From the NCBI GenBank assembly GCA_045110675.1, contig JBGCGJ010000006.1, forward strand, positions 310,001 to 374,000: DNA of 64,000 nucleotides, given 5' to 3'. This DNA is from JBALVT01 sp045110675 (GTDB lineage Bacteria; Pseudomonadota; Gammaproteobacteria; Pseudomonadales; Halieaceae). The stretch's first letter is position 1. The number at the start of each line of letters is the position of its first letter. The position numbers and the translations under genes are program-made. Positions 27,757-35,844 of the stretch are shown piece after piece. The notes below the pieces were generated by a model that did no database searches, had not been told where the DNA came from, and saw nothing but the letters and a program-made list of their open reading frames with translations.

Positions 27757-28932
27757 TTACTGCCCTCGCGTGAGTAACTCATATTTGTGATTGTATTTTT
27801 CTCGATCGACCTCCGCGATCGCATACTGTGCCGCTTTTTGAAAGCTCTCCCTTGCCAGCCCTAGTTTGCCAGTATGCAATTGAGACAGCGCCAATAGCTG
27901 ATAGAAACGATGGTCATCTTTTCTAAGGCGTATTGCCTTTCTTAATATCCGAGTTGATTTAGTATAGTCCTTGAGCTTGAAGGCTTGCTCAGCTTGCTTG
28001 TATTGATAGTAGGGGTTTTTACTGTGATAGGTTTTAACCTCGTTAACATAGTATTCAAATGCTTCCATCTTGTTCTGGTCTCGATAAAGCCGTGCCAGAT
28101 TGTTCAGGGCGGCCGGCTCCGATGTTAAGTCTACTGCCTTCAGGAAAGAGTGTTCCGCATAGTCCTCATATCCTGCGCGTCGGTACAGCGTGCCCAGGTT
28201 GGTCCAGAAGTAACCCGTTTTCGGATCGATTTCGATTGCGCGTTTAAAATGCAAAAATGCCGTCGCATACTCGCCGGTTCCAAGCGAATGTACCCCCATA
28301 TTGTTATGGAATTGGGCTTCCGCGTGCTCGTCAGAAACCTGCCACATGTGATATTGGGTGCTAAAACTGCGCACATCAAAATCGACTGCTTTTTTCCCCA
28401 AAGGTGACATGTCGACCACCGCATTGATGTGGAGGTTAAAAATATAAGTACCCTCGGCTTCATCCCAAGTAGGTGGAATGTCAACGCGTTGGTAGTGAGC
28501 CTCCAGGCCCGCCTCTCTGGCCAGTGCAATGAACAAATTGGTAAAGGAAAGACAGTTCCCTTCTTTCGCATTAAATACATCTGCGGCTGAGTAGGTTTTG
28601 ACAAGATTGTACTGAAGGGTGGTGGGGCCTTCGTGCAAGATCGCCTTTAGGATAGCGCGGATTTTTTGTTCGTCGGTTTTTGCAAAAGCTGTTTTTTCAT
28701 GCGCGAAGGTTCGCATTTCTTCGGTCAGCGTGATCAACTGCGGGTCGTCCAGTTGAGGTACTTTGTTATCTGGAAAAAACAAATGTCCCGACAACAGCGA
28801 GTAGCTATCAATTTTTGCGCCTTGATGAGGCGGATGGTTGGCGCATGATGTGATCACTGCGCTGAGAATCAGCACAAGCAATCGCGGTCTTATACTTTGC
28901 TGAAACCAGTAAGGTTTGGGCATCAAGTGCAC
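27757..28932 (-). CDS. Transglutaminase-like/TPR lipoprotein
   Basis: A 391-residue exported lipoprotein: the signal sequence ends in the lipobox ITSC, then comes a transglutaminase-like domain with Cys in EGNCLSFTNLFIALAREAG (about residue 127), His in IFNLHINAVVD (about 167) and a nearby Asp, giving an apparently complete Cys-His-Asp triad. From about residue 205 several TPR repeats follow (GVHSLGTGEYATAFLHFKRA; YFWTNLGTLYRRAGYEDYAE, part). I take GTG 28930-28932 as start because GGAG lies 8 bases upstream; an ATG three codons later is possible. Such proteins may act as cysteine proteases or as scaffolds in the periplasm. It is convergent with the receptor at 24.8-27.6 kb and divergent from the next gene. 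Confidence 0.8.
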   Translation of the reverse strand: MHLMPKPYWFQQSIRPRLLVLILSAVITSCANHPPHQGAKIDSYSLLSGHLFFPDNKVPQLDDPQLITLTEEMRTFAHEKTAFAKTDEQKIRAILKAILHEGPTTLQYNLVKTYSAADVFNAKEGNCLSFTNLFIALAREAGLEAHYQRVDIPPTWDEAEGTYIFNLHINAVVDMSPLGKKAVDFDVRSFSTQYHMWQVSDEHAEAQFHNNMGVHSLGTGEYATAFLHFKRAIEIDPKTGYFWTNLGTLYRRAGYEDYAEHSFLKAVDLTSEPAALNNLARLYRDQNKMEAFEYYVNEVKTYHSKNPYYQYKQAEQAFKLKDYTKSTRILRKAIRLRKDDHRFYQLLALSQLHTGKLGLARESFQKAAQYAIAEVDREKYNHKYELLTRGQ

Positions 28933-29139
28933 GAGATGTTCTCCGCTGTTTGCATGAGGTTCTTGCGTCAGTCCTTCATAGCTCTATCCTGATAGTAAGC
29001 GCTGTTGAATAAATGTCAAAGTTGAGCGATGGGAAGAAGATTTACAGCCCGCGCGTTAAAGCAGAATCGCTTGAACGGCATATTTGCCTATGCCAAACTA
29101 TTGATTGAATTTTGTTCTTTCCTAAGTGGGGATCACACC

Positions 29140-29595
29140 ATCAAAAGTTTAATTTCAAGCCTGATTTTGACGCTTCTTTTTAGTCTCTCCAGTGTTGCAA
29201 GCGAGAGTGTTGATATTCGCAAGTTGATGACGGCCTATGAGTTTCAAGAGTCAGGGTTAGATTCTTTGAATAAAGAACAACTGGAGGTCTTGAATCAGTG
29301 GTTGATCAGTTACACGGCGAACGAAGCACCCATATTAAAGAAAAAGAGTAGCGAGGTTAAAGAAGCTGAAAAGGCGTCTATCAGAAGTCAGCTTGTCGGC
29401 GACTTCGAGGGTTGGACGGGGAAGACGAAGTTCGTTCTAACGAACGGCCAAATCTGGCAGCAGCGCGCTGTCGAAACCTGGCGCTCACCGAAAATTCAAG
29501 CGCCCAATGTTGAAGTCAGAAAGAATTTTCTGGGCTTTTACGAAATGGAAATCGAAGGCGTGAAGCGATCAGTAAGAGTTAGGCGCATAAAATAA
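29140..29595 (+). CDS. Small exported protein with probable ATC start
   Basis: A protein of about 151 residues, function unknown. The longest conventional frame begins with ATG 29029, but it puts 37 residues before an obvious signal peptide. The codon ATC at 29140 is preceded by AAGTGGGGA with 7 bases between, and reading from it gives KSLISSLILTLLFSLSSVAS, an ideal signal peptide. The mature part has a short helix (LNKEQLEVLNQWLISYT), a charged linker and a C-terminal beta domain (LVGDFEGWTGKTKFVLTNGQ; IWQQRAVETW; NFLGFYEMEIEGVKRSVRV) that resembles uncharacterised exported proteins of other gammaproteobacteria. If the ATG is used instead, the gene starts at 29029. Confidence 0.6.
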   Translation: MKSLISSLILTLLFSLSSVASESVDIRKLMTAYEFQESGLDSLNKEQLEVLNQWLISYTANEAPILKKKSSEVKEAEKASIRSQLVGDFEGWTGKTKFVLTNGQIWQQRAVETWRSPKIQAPNVEVRKNFLGFYEMEIEGVKRSVRVRRIK

Positions 29596-29637
29596 GCGAC
29601 TGGGTCGCGAGATCAGCTTTGGCTCATCATGCACTTC

Positions 29638-32600
29638 TTAGAAACGTTGACTGAGTTTTGTATACAGAAAACGACCTTTTAGTTCGTGGGTTCTACCATC
29701 GATACTGTCATTGAATGCCGACGTTGCCAGGGGTGCTTCCTCATCCAGGAGATTGTCTATACCGATTGCCCATCGCAGACCCTTTAACACCTTGAATTTA
29801 TAGCTCAGTTGAACGTCGTGGATCATCCATGAATCGATATCGCGCTGTTCGGTCGTTCCGGGAATAACTTCCTCCAGCGAACTGATGAAGTGCATTTCAT
29901 AGTTGCCACGCCACCTTTTGTGATTCCACTGTATACCCAGTTGGCCCTTCCATTGGGGTATTCCACCCAAACCTTCAGACGCCTCATCCTGGAATGTTCC
30001 AGCCAAATCCAGTTCTGGTGCGGTTGAATCCAGTTTGGCTTTATACTTATGGATGTAGGTGCCGCTTCCTGTAAATGACAACTGGCCCCAAGGCCGCTTC
30101 TTGTGGTGGTAAGTTAGCGAGAAGTCACTGGCGCTGATCTTTCGTTTTCCCACATTCAGGTTGGTCCCTTCAACGAGCTGCAAGTTACCCATGGAATCAC
30201 GCTGAATCTGATCACCCAGATTTCCCGTTAGCGCATTTTGATTAACAATAAATTGAGCGCTCGAATCTACAACGTTGTCCTGATTCAGCCTGAAAAAATC
30301 CACCGATGCTGTGATTCCGGGGAACTGCTGTGGGGTCCATACCAGGCCCAATCCATAGGATTCAGAATCTTCGGGCTCGAGGTCTTCGTTACCACCTATG
30401 ACAGTTAAAAATTGATTTCTCGTCGGATCAGCTTGTTGCGAGCAACCGGGCAGGACCCCTACATTTTCGCGCAGAGTGCAGGGGTCATTGAGAAACGCTT
30501 GGTCCTCCGAGGCACCACGGAACAGTTCGTTCAGGCTCGGTGCTCTAAACCCCTTCGCATAGGTGAGGCGGACCAGATAGGAGGAATTGGCAGCAAATCT
30601 GAGCCCCAGTCTTGGGTTTGTGGTGCTGCCGAAGTCACTATAATTTGAAAAACGTAGTGCAGCTTCTAGATCAAGTGTGCGGGAACCGTCTGCACTCTCC
30701 CATCCGGGCACCACGGTTTCTGCATAAAATTCCGCGATTTGTCTATCTCCGCGAGTTGGCTCGAAGTTGCTGCCTCCAATGGTGTTAATCGAGGCTATGG
30801 AGTTGCTGGGTTTCTTGCTTGTGCTCTCGTTCCTATACTCTGCGCCGAAGGCTAGAGCCATATTACGCCCATCGAAGTCTAAGGTTTCGTTGCTGGCATT
30901 GACGGAGATAACCGACAATTTGTAGTGACCGCTTACACCTCCTGTAGCACCTATAAAGTCTAACTGTTGAGGGCTTATACTACCTGGAGGGCCGAATAAG
31001 TTAACGGCTACACAGCCGTCCTCCATGAGGCCCTGGCAATTTTCTGAGGGCCCCAGGCCGCGCTGCAGGTTATCCGCATTGACCAAATTAGTGACTCTTT
31101 CCGAGGCCTCACTGCGGCTCCAGTTATAGCTGATGTCCCAGTTCCACTCATTTAACAGTCCTTCGACTACGGCGCTAAATCTGGTGACTTCCGAATCGTT
31201 TCTCTGGACGCGAGGAGGCAGCTCTACAAGGCGTCGCCTCGCATCGGCGATGTCGGCTCCGAAGGGGTTGAACCTGTTGTTCTGAGAAATGGTGAGGGGA
31301 ATTCGTTCAAAGGCGGTAAAGATGGGGGTAGGTGCCAGGGTCGCCTCCGCTTCCGTTTCAAGGTATTGAAACTCAAACAATCCTGAAATTCGCTCGGTAA
31401 AATCGTAAGACACATTGCTATAAACACTGGTTCTGTCCAGTGGAACCACCGCGGTGGTAAATGCTCTGAAATCGAATAGGTCCTCATTGGTTGCCGGCCG
31501 GTACTGCCCCTGATCGAGTATCACCGCTGTATCGTCAGGTAGAGTAACTCGTGCAGCCTCCGTGGCACTGGAGCGTAGATCAACGCCCCCCATAGAGCGG
31601 CTGTCTGCACTGCGTGACACTCTCCGATTTGCGCTGAGTATGTCCTCTTGCCCATAGTCGGAAATGTTAATAAAAAATGAGCCATTGGGAATTGCCGTAC
31701 CGTATTGCAAGGTGTGAGTTCTGGTTTGCAAGTCGCCCCGTGAGGTCTCGCCAAAGTAGGTTTCGGCGAGCAAACCGTGGAAGTGCTGCTTCATAATGAT
31801 ATTGACGACGCCTGCAATAGCGTCCGATCCATAGATCGCCGACGCTCCACCCTTGAGTATTTCGATTCGCTCAACTGCGGCAGGTGGGATGCTATTCAAG
31901 TCAACAGACTCCCCGGCCAGGCCGTCGTTTGCAACTCTGCGACCATTGATCAAAACCAGGGTGTTGCTGGAGGGCAAGCCGCGAAGAGTGACGGTGGCTG
32001 TGCCGTTGCCGCCATTTGAAATAGCAGTGCTGATAGAGTTGCCCGAGACGGCGGGTACAAACTTTAGTAATTCGCCCACACTTTGAGCGCCGCTGAGCTC
32101 AATATCGGGGGCCGAAATGATATCCACTGGAGAGGCCTGTTCGTATCGAGTGTGGCGGATTCTGGAACCCGTCACCCTCGTTCCATAGACGTAGGTTTGC
32201 CCTATTCCTGGATCGTATACAGGATGTTTGCTGAGCACGTCTTCAGAGGAAGCGCAGTTTTCCTGTGGAGCACCATTTTGTTCACAGCGAGTTTCCGAAA
32301 TCGCAATGATATGCCTGTCAACCAGCTCCCAGGTTAGTTCCGAGGGCTCTAGTAGTATGTCCAGCACCGCAGATAGCGTGCCCTCTCCGATAAATGGGGG
32401 TGAAACAATGTTACGAGTGATATCGCCTGGAAATACGATGGCTCTGCCGCTTTGCTGGCTAAATTGGATTAGTGCGTCCGGGAGGTATTTTGCGTCTATA
32501 ACAAACTGATAGCGGGACGTGTTGAGGCGATCTGCGACATTTTTGGGTGCACTGCTGTCCTGCGCCCATGCACTTATGACGAGGCTGCAGTTGAGAATCA

Positions 32601-32673
32601 ACCAGGCGATGGTCCGACTTGTAGAGCGTCGGAAATTCGTCGCTTGGCCCCCTGTAAGCCTCGCTTTTGCCAA
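29638..32673 (-). CDS. TonB-dependent receptor with N-terminal STN signalling domain
   Basis: Outer-membrane transducer of 1011 residues. After a signal peptide (ending about AWAQ) comes an STN/secretin domain at about residues 55-125 (PDALIQFSQQSGRAIVFPGD, ELTWELVDRHIIAIS), the domain that contacts FecR-type regulators in the periplasm. The plug (VTGSRIRHTRYEQASP, LVLINGRRVANDG, DAIAGVVNIIMKQ) and a barrel ending YTKLSQRF follow. The start is TTG 32671-32673 with no clear ribosome site; the better-spaced AGGGGG lies just inside, before an ACG codon, so the true start is uncertain. Its position below fecR and the sigma gene makes a cell-surface signalling set. Substrate unknown. Confidence 0.9.
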   Translation of the reverse strand: MAKARLTGGQATNFRRSTSRTIAWLILNCSLVISAWAQDSSAPKNVADRLNTSRYQFVIDAKYLPDALIQFSQQSGRAIVFPGDITRNIVSPPFIGEGTLSAVLDILLEPSELTWELVDRHIIAISETRCEQNGAPQENCASSEDVLSKHPVYDPGIGQTYVYGTRVTGSRIRHTRYEQASPVDIISAPDIELSGAQSVGELLKFVPAVSGNSISTAISNGGNGTATVTLRGLPSSNTLVLINGRRVANDGLAGESVDLNSIPPAAVERIEILKGGASAIYGSDAIAGVVNIIMKQHFHGLLAETYFGETSRGDLQTRTHTLQYGTAIPNGSFFINISDYGQEDILSANRRVSRSADSRSMGGVDLRSSATEAARVTLPDDTAVILDQGQYRPATNEDLFDFRAFTTAVVPLDRTSVYSNVSYDFTERISGLFEFQYLETEAEATLAPTPIFTAFERIPLTISQNNRFNPFGADIADARRRLVELPPRVQRNDSEVTRFSAVVEGLLNEWNWDISYNWSRSEASERVTNLVNADNLQRGLGPSENCQGLMEDGCVAVNLFGPPGSISPQQLDFIGATGGVSGHYKLSVISVNASNETLDFDGRNMALAFGAEYRNESTSKKPSNSIASINTIGGSNFEPTRGDRQIAEFYAETVVPGWESADGSRTLDLEAALRFSNYSDFGSTTNPRLGLRFAANSSYLVRLTYAKGFRAPSLNELFRGASEDQAFLNDPCTLRENVGVLPGCSQQADPTRNQFLTVIGGNEDLEPEDSESYGLGLVWTPQQFPGITASVDFFRLNQDNVVDSSAQFIVNQNALTGNLGDQIQRDSMGNLQLVEGTNLNVGKRKISASDFSLTYHHKKRPWGQLSFTGSGTYIHKYKAKLDSTAPELDLAGTFQDEASEGLGGIPQWKGQLGIQWNHKRWRGNYEMHFISSLEEVIPGTTEQRDIDSWMIHDVQLSYKFKVLKGLRWAIGIDNLLDEEAPLATSAFNDSIDGRTHELKGRFLYTKLSQRF

Positions 32674-32764
32674 TGTAATAAGCCCGGTTACGGCTGATAC
32701 CGCAACCCTTAAAATGTACCCGATTTGAGAGATGGAGGGCGTGTGCCCAGAGGGACTTTATAGC

Positions 32765-33742
32765 TTAATGGCTGGTTTTGAGCAACTGCATCGTATTTTC
32801 ATCCAGCTCCACTACCTGCAAGCCGAGACTTAGTGCGACGGCGCTCAATGTGGACTGAGGTTGATCCAGTTCAAAAACACCGGAGATGGTAAATGCGGCA
32901 ATTTCTCTGTCTGATATTATTATCCGAGTCTTTCGATAGCGTGCCAACTCGTCTATCAGGTCGCGAAGTGTCATTTCCTTGGCAATGAGCTTGCCGCTTT
33001 GCCAAGCTATAAGGTCGGCAGTATCAACTGTGCCGGAACTCTCCAGACCGCGTTCGGTAGCTTGTAAGTACTCATTAACCTGAAGCACTTTTATTTCAGG
33101 GGCACGATTGCCGGTATTGCCTAGCTCGGTGACTCTGATCACACCTTCCGTAACAGTGATATCTGCGCCAATTTTGGTGCGAAATATATTAAATGCTGTT
33201 CCTAGCGCGGTTACTTTTGCAGCTCCTGCATCGACTTCGAAGGGTCTTTCGGGGTTTTTCGCAACCTCGAAAAACGCCTCACCGCGAACGAGATCGATCA
33301 TCCTGGCGTCTTCGGAATATCGGACACGAATCTTGCTGTTGGTATTGAGCGTGACGATGGAATTGTCGTCCAGGGTGTAGGTGTTGCGCTCTCCAATGGC
33401 GGTCTCGAATAGAACTGTCGGGTCAGTGGAGGTGGATGCGGGCCACAGGAAAAATGCCAGGGCGAAACTGGCGGCGATAGCCATCGAGGCAGCCAGCCAG
33501 CCACCTTGATTTGCCGCTGGATCAGGCCGATTGACCTCAATTGGCATCTGCTTGATACAGGCCAAGTCGTCCCACATATCCAGCATTTCGTCCATTGCTC
33601 GCGCGTGAGAATCTTCCTCCGCTAGCCACAGGGCGAAATTCCCTTTGTCTGCATCGGTTACGACATCCGAGCGCAGCCGAGCAATCCAGCTCAGAGCTGT
33701 ATCGCGCAGGCGATCTTGGCTACTTGTGTCGTTCCGGTTCAT
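32765..33742 (-). CDS. fecR: FecR-type anti-sigma regulator
   Basis: Inner-membrane sigma regulator, 325 residues. The N-terminal cytoplasmic part (AWIARLRSDVVTDADKGNFA-like region, LWLAEEDSHARAMDEMLDMW) is the DUF4880 sigma-binding segment. One membrane helix lies at about residues 84-104 (AASMAIAASFALAFFLWP). The periplasmic FecR domain (YTLDDNSIVTLNTNSKIRV, MIDLVRGEAFFEVAKNPERP, FEVDAGAAKVTALGTAFNI) follows, and a C-terminal STN-like unit (TLRDLIDELARYRKTRIII, ISGVFELDQPQSTLSAVAL) precedes the end. It lies between the ECF sigma gene and the STN receptor on the same strand, as in FecI-FecR-FecA systems. Confidence 0.92.
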   Translation of the reverse strand: MNRNDTSSQDRLRDTALSWIARLRSDVVTDADKGNFALWLAEEDSHARAMDEMLDMWDDLACIKQMPIEVNRPDPAANQGGWLAASMAIAASFALAFFLWPASTSTDPTVLFETAIGERNTYTLDDNSIVTLNTNSKIRVRYSEDARMIDLVRGEAFFEVAKNPERPFEVDAGAAKVTALGTAFNIFRTKIGADITVTEGVIRVTELGNTGNRAPEIKVLQVNEYLQATERGLESSGTVDTADLIAWQSGKLIAKEMTLRDLIDELARYRKTRIIISDREIAAFTISGVFELDQPQSTLSAVALSLGLQVVELDENTMQLLKTSH

Positions 33743-33880
33743 CCGTGTTCCCTAATTGCGCTTCTCGCCCAGGCTTTTACTCACTTCCTGGCGATGTTGC
33801 ATTATTCTGTTCTTTTTTGTGCTGTTCATTAGTGTGACGAATAAAGTTGAAGTTCCCTCAATAACACTATTTTGGTTCAT

Positions 33881-34423
33881 TTAAGCATCATCCGGATAAT
33901 AAGACGCCAATTTACGCCTGCAGTGCTTCAGTGCCTCGAGGATGTATTTCTCTACGCTGGAAACTGATACTTCCATTTCCACCGCTATTTCCTGGTAGGA
34001 CAAACCCGTATGTCTGTGTAATAGAAATGCCTGCCGAGTCTTGAAGGGGAGTTCGTCAACCGCTTGATAAATATCGGCCAGCTTCTCCTGCGCGCCCAGT
34101 ATCTTTTCCGGGGATGCGCCGCTGGCGTTGCCATCGACGGGCTCACCCTCTTCGCTCAGGCTTTTTTCTTTATTGAGAAATCGGAAATGCAGTGTGCGTC
34201 TTCGCAACTGATCGATGGCTAGATTGCTTGCCACCTGAAACAAAAATGCTCGCGCGTTGTCCAGGGTTTCAGGTTGTTCCATACGATGCAGGCGCAAGAA
34301 GGCATCTTGAGCTACTTCGGCTGCATCTTCAGAGCTGTCGAGTTTTCTCGCGAGGTATTTTTCCAGCGCAGAGCCGTGCTGTGTTACTAGCCCGGCAATA
34401 AATTGATCTTTGTCGGTGTTCAC
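33881..34423 (-). CDS. ECF sigma factor, FecI-like
   Basis: A 180-residue extracytoplasmic-function sigma factor. Region 2 spans about residues 10-80 (EKYLARKLDSSEDAAEVAQD, AFLRLHR, ARAFLFQVASNLAIDQLRRR) and region 4 about residues 115-175 (LPFKTRQAFLLHRHTGLSYQ, EIAVEMEVSVSSVEKYI). The start is GTG 34421-34423 with a weak ribosome site. It heads the sigma-fecR-receptor series on the minus strand and should direct transcription of the receptor when FecR is signalled. A 138-base gap precedes fecR, long enough for a separate promoter. Confidence 0.92.
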   Translation of the reverse strand: MNTDKDQFIAGLVTQHGSALEKYLARKLDSSEDAAEVAQDAFLRLHRMEQPETLDNARAFLFQVASNLAIDQLRRRTLHFRFLNKEKSLSEEGEPVDGNASGASPEKILGAQEKLADIYQAVDELPFKTRQAFLLHRHTGLSYQEIAVEMEVSVSSVEKYILEALKHCRRKLASYYPDDA

Positions 34424-34480
34424 GAGATTTGTCGTCTTACACTTTTGACGTGAGTGCTCATCTGCGAATTGTGACAGACA

Positions 34481-35710
34481 CTAGAACAGTACGCGAGCGC
34501 GTATAGTACCGTCGACACTGGCCAATTTCTCCAGAGCCATATCGCTGTACTCGGCGTCTATATCGATCACTACATAGCCTATGGACTCTGTTGTTTGCAG
34601 ATACTGTGCACTGACGTTGAGGTTGTTTTCGGAAAACACGCTGTTGATCGCACTCATAACCCCGGGCACATTGTGATGGATGTGCAGTAGACGGTGACAA
34701 CCCTCGTGTTCCGGGAGCGCAACCTCGGGGAAGTTAACCGAGGAAATCGAAGTTCCGTTATCACTGTAACGCGCCAATTTTTCTGCGACTTCCATACCGA
34801 TATTCTCTTGCGCTTCAACTGTACTACCACCGATATGAGGGGTGAGAATGGCATTGTCAAACTCGCGCAGTGGGGAGATAAACTCATCGGCGTTGGAACG
34901 GGGCTCTGTGGGAAATACATCGATGCCGGTGCCTCCCAGATGGCCACTTCTGAGACTCTCCGCAAGTGCATCAATATCCACCACTGTTCCGCGAGAGGCA
35001 TTGATCAAAATACCTCCGGGGGGCATTTGAGCCAGTTGTGCTGCGCCAATCATATTTTGGGTGGAACCGGTTTCAGGCACGTGCAGACTTACGACATCTG
35101 AATTACTCATCAGGTGACTCAAGCTGGGGACCTGCCGCGCGTTACCCACCGAGAGCTTGTTGACGACATCGTAAAACTGAACCTGCATTCCCAGGCCCTC
35201 CGCAATCACACCCAACTGCATTCCAATGTTTCCGTAGCCGATAATGCCAAGGCGCTTTCCTCGAATTTCGAAGGCGTTAAGTGCGGATTTCTTCCACACA
35301 CCCCGATGTGCGGCAGCATTCTTTTCGGCGACACCACGCATCAGCAGGATCGCCTCAGCGATGACCAGCTCCGCTACACTTCGAGTATTTGAAAATGGCG
35401 CGTTGAAAACGGAAACACCGCGAAATGTCGCGGCACGAAGATCAACCTGGTTGGTGCCGATACAAAAGCAGCCGACAGCGACGAGTTTGCTAGCAGCTTC
35501 GAAGACCTCTTCAGTCAGCTGTGTGCGCGAGCGAATCCCAACGAAGTGCGCACTGGCAATGGCCTTTTTTAGCTCCTCAGGTGGCAGCGCTTTTTGATGG
35601 CACTCAATATTCTCGTAACCTGCTTTTTGCAAAACTTCGATGGCCGATGGGTGTATACCCTCCAGCATTAGAAACTTGATTTTGTGCTTTTCAAGGGATT
35701 GCTGAGTCAT
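34481..35710 (-). CDS. serA: D-3-phosphoglycerate dehydrogenase
   Basis: First enzyme of serine synthesis. I take ATG 35708-35710 (MTQQSLEKHKIKFLMLEG matches E. coli SerA), not the in-frame start ten codons upstream. The 409 residues hold FVGIRSRTQLTEEVF, the NAD motif GIIGYGNIGMQLG, the catalytic Arg region NASRGTVVDIDAL, catalytic His in LTPHIGGSTVEAQENIG and a C-terminal ACT domain (HHNVPGVMSAINSVFSEN) used for serine feedback. It is divergent from the FAD-linked oxidase, and this pairing is known in Pseudomonas to remove the 2-hydroxyglutarate that SerA makes from 2-oxoglutarate. Confidence 0.97.
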   Translation of the reverse strand: MTQQSLEKHKIKFLMLEGIHPSAIEVLQKAGYENIECHQKALPPEELKKAIASAHFVGIRSRTQLTEEVFEAASKLVAVGCFCIGTNQVDLRAATFRGVSVFNAPFSNTRSVAELVIAEAILLMRGVAEKNAAAHRGVWKKSALNAFEIRGKRLGIIGYGNIGMQLGVIAEGLGMQVQFYDVVNKLSVGNARQVPSLSHLMSNSDVVSLHVPETGSTQNMIGAAQLAQMPPGGILINASRGTVVDIDALAESLRSGHLGGTGIDVFPTEPRSNADEFISPLREFDNAILTPHIGGSTVEAQENIGMEVAEKLARYSDNGTSISSVNFPEVALPEHEGCHRLLHIHHNVPGVMSAINSVFSENNLNVSAQYLQTTESIGYVVIDIDAEYSDMALEKLASVDGTIRARVLF

Positions 35711-35844
35711 GAAATGAAATCTCGTCCTATTGTTTACCAAGCTAGCTCGAACCTATGAGATTCAAGGGGCGCGCATGTTAACATACCGGCCCGCCGAATC
35801 GGCTCGGATCGGGACCCCTGTGAAAATTACCGGAGGAATATCGT

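Noticed and set aside
29596..29608. Terminator GCGAC-TGG-GTCGC after the small exported protein
   Set aside because: Stem is only five bases and no T run follows on either strand.
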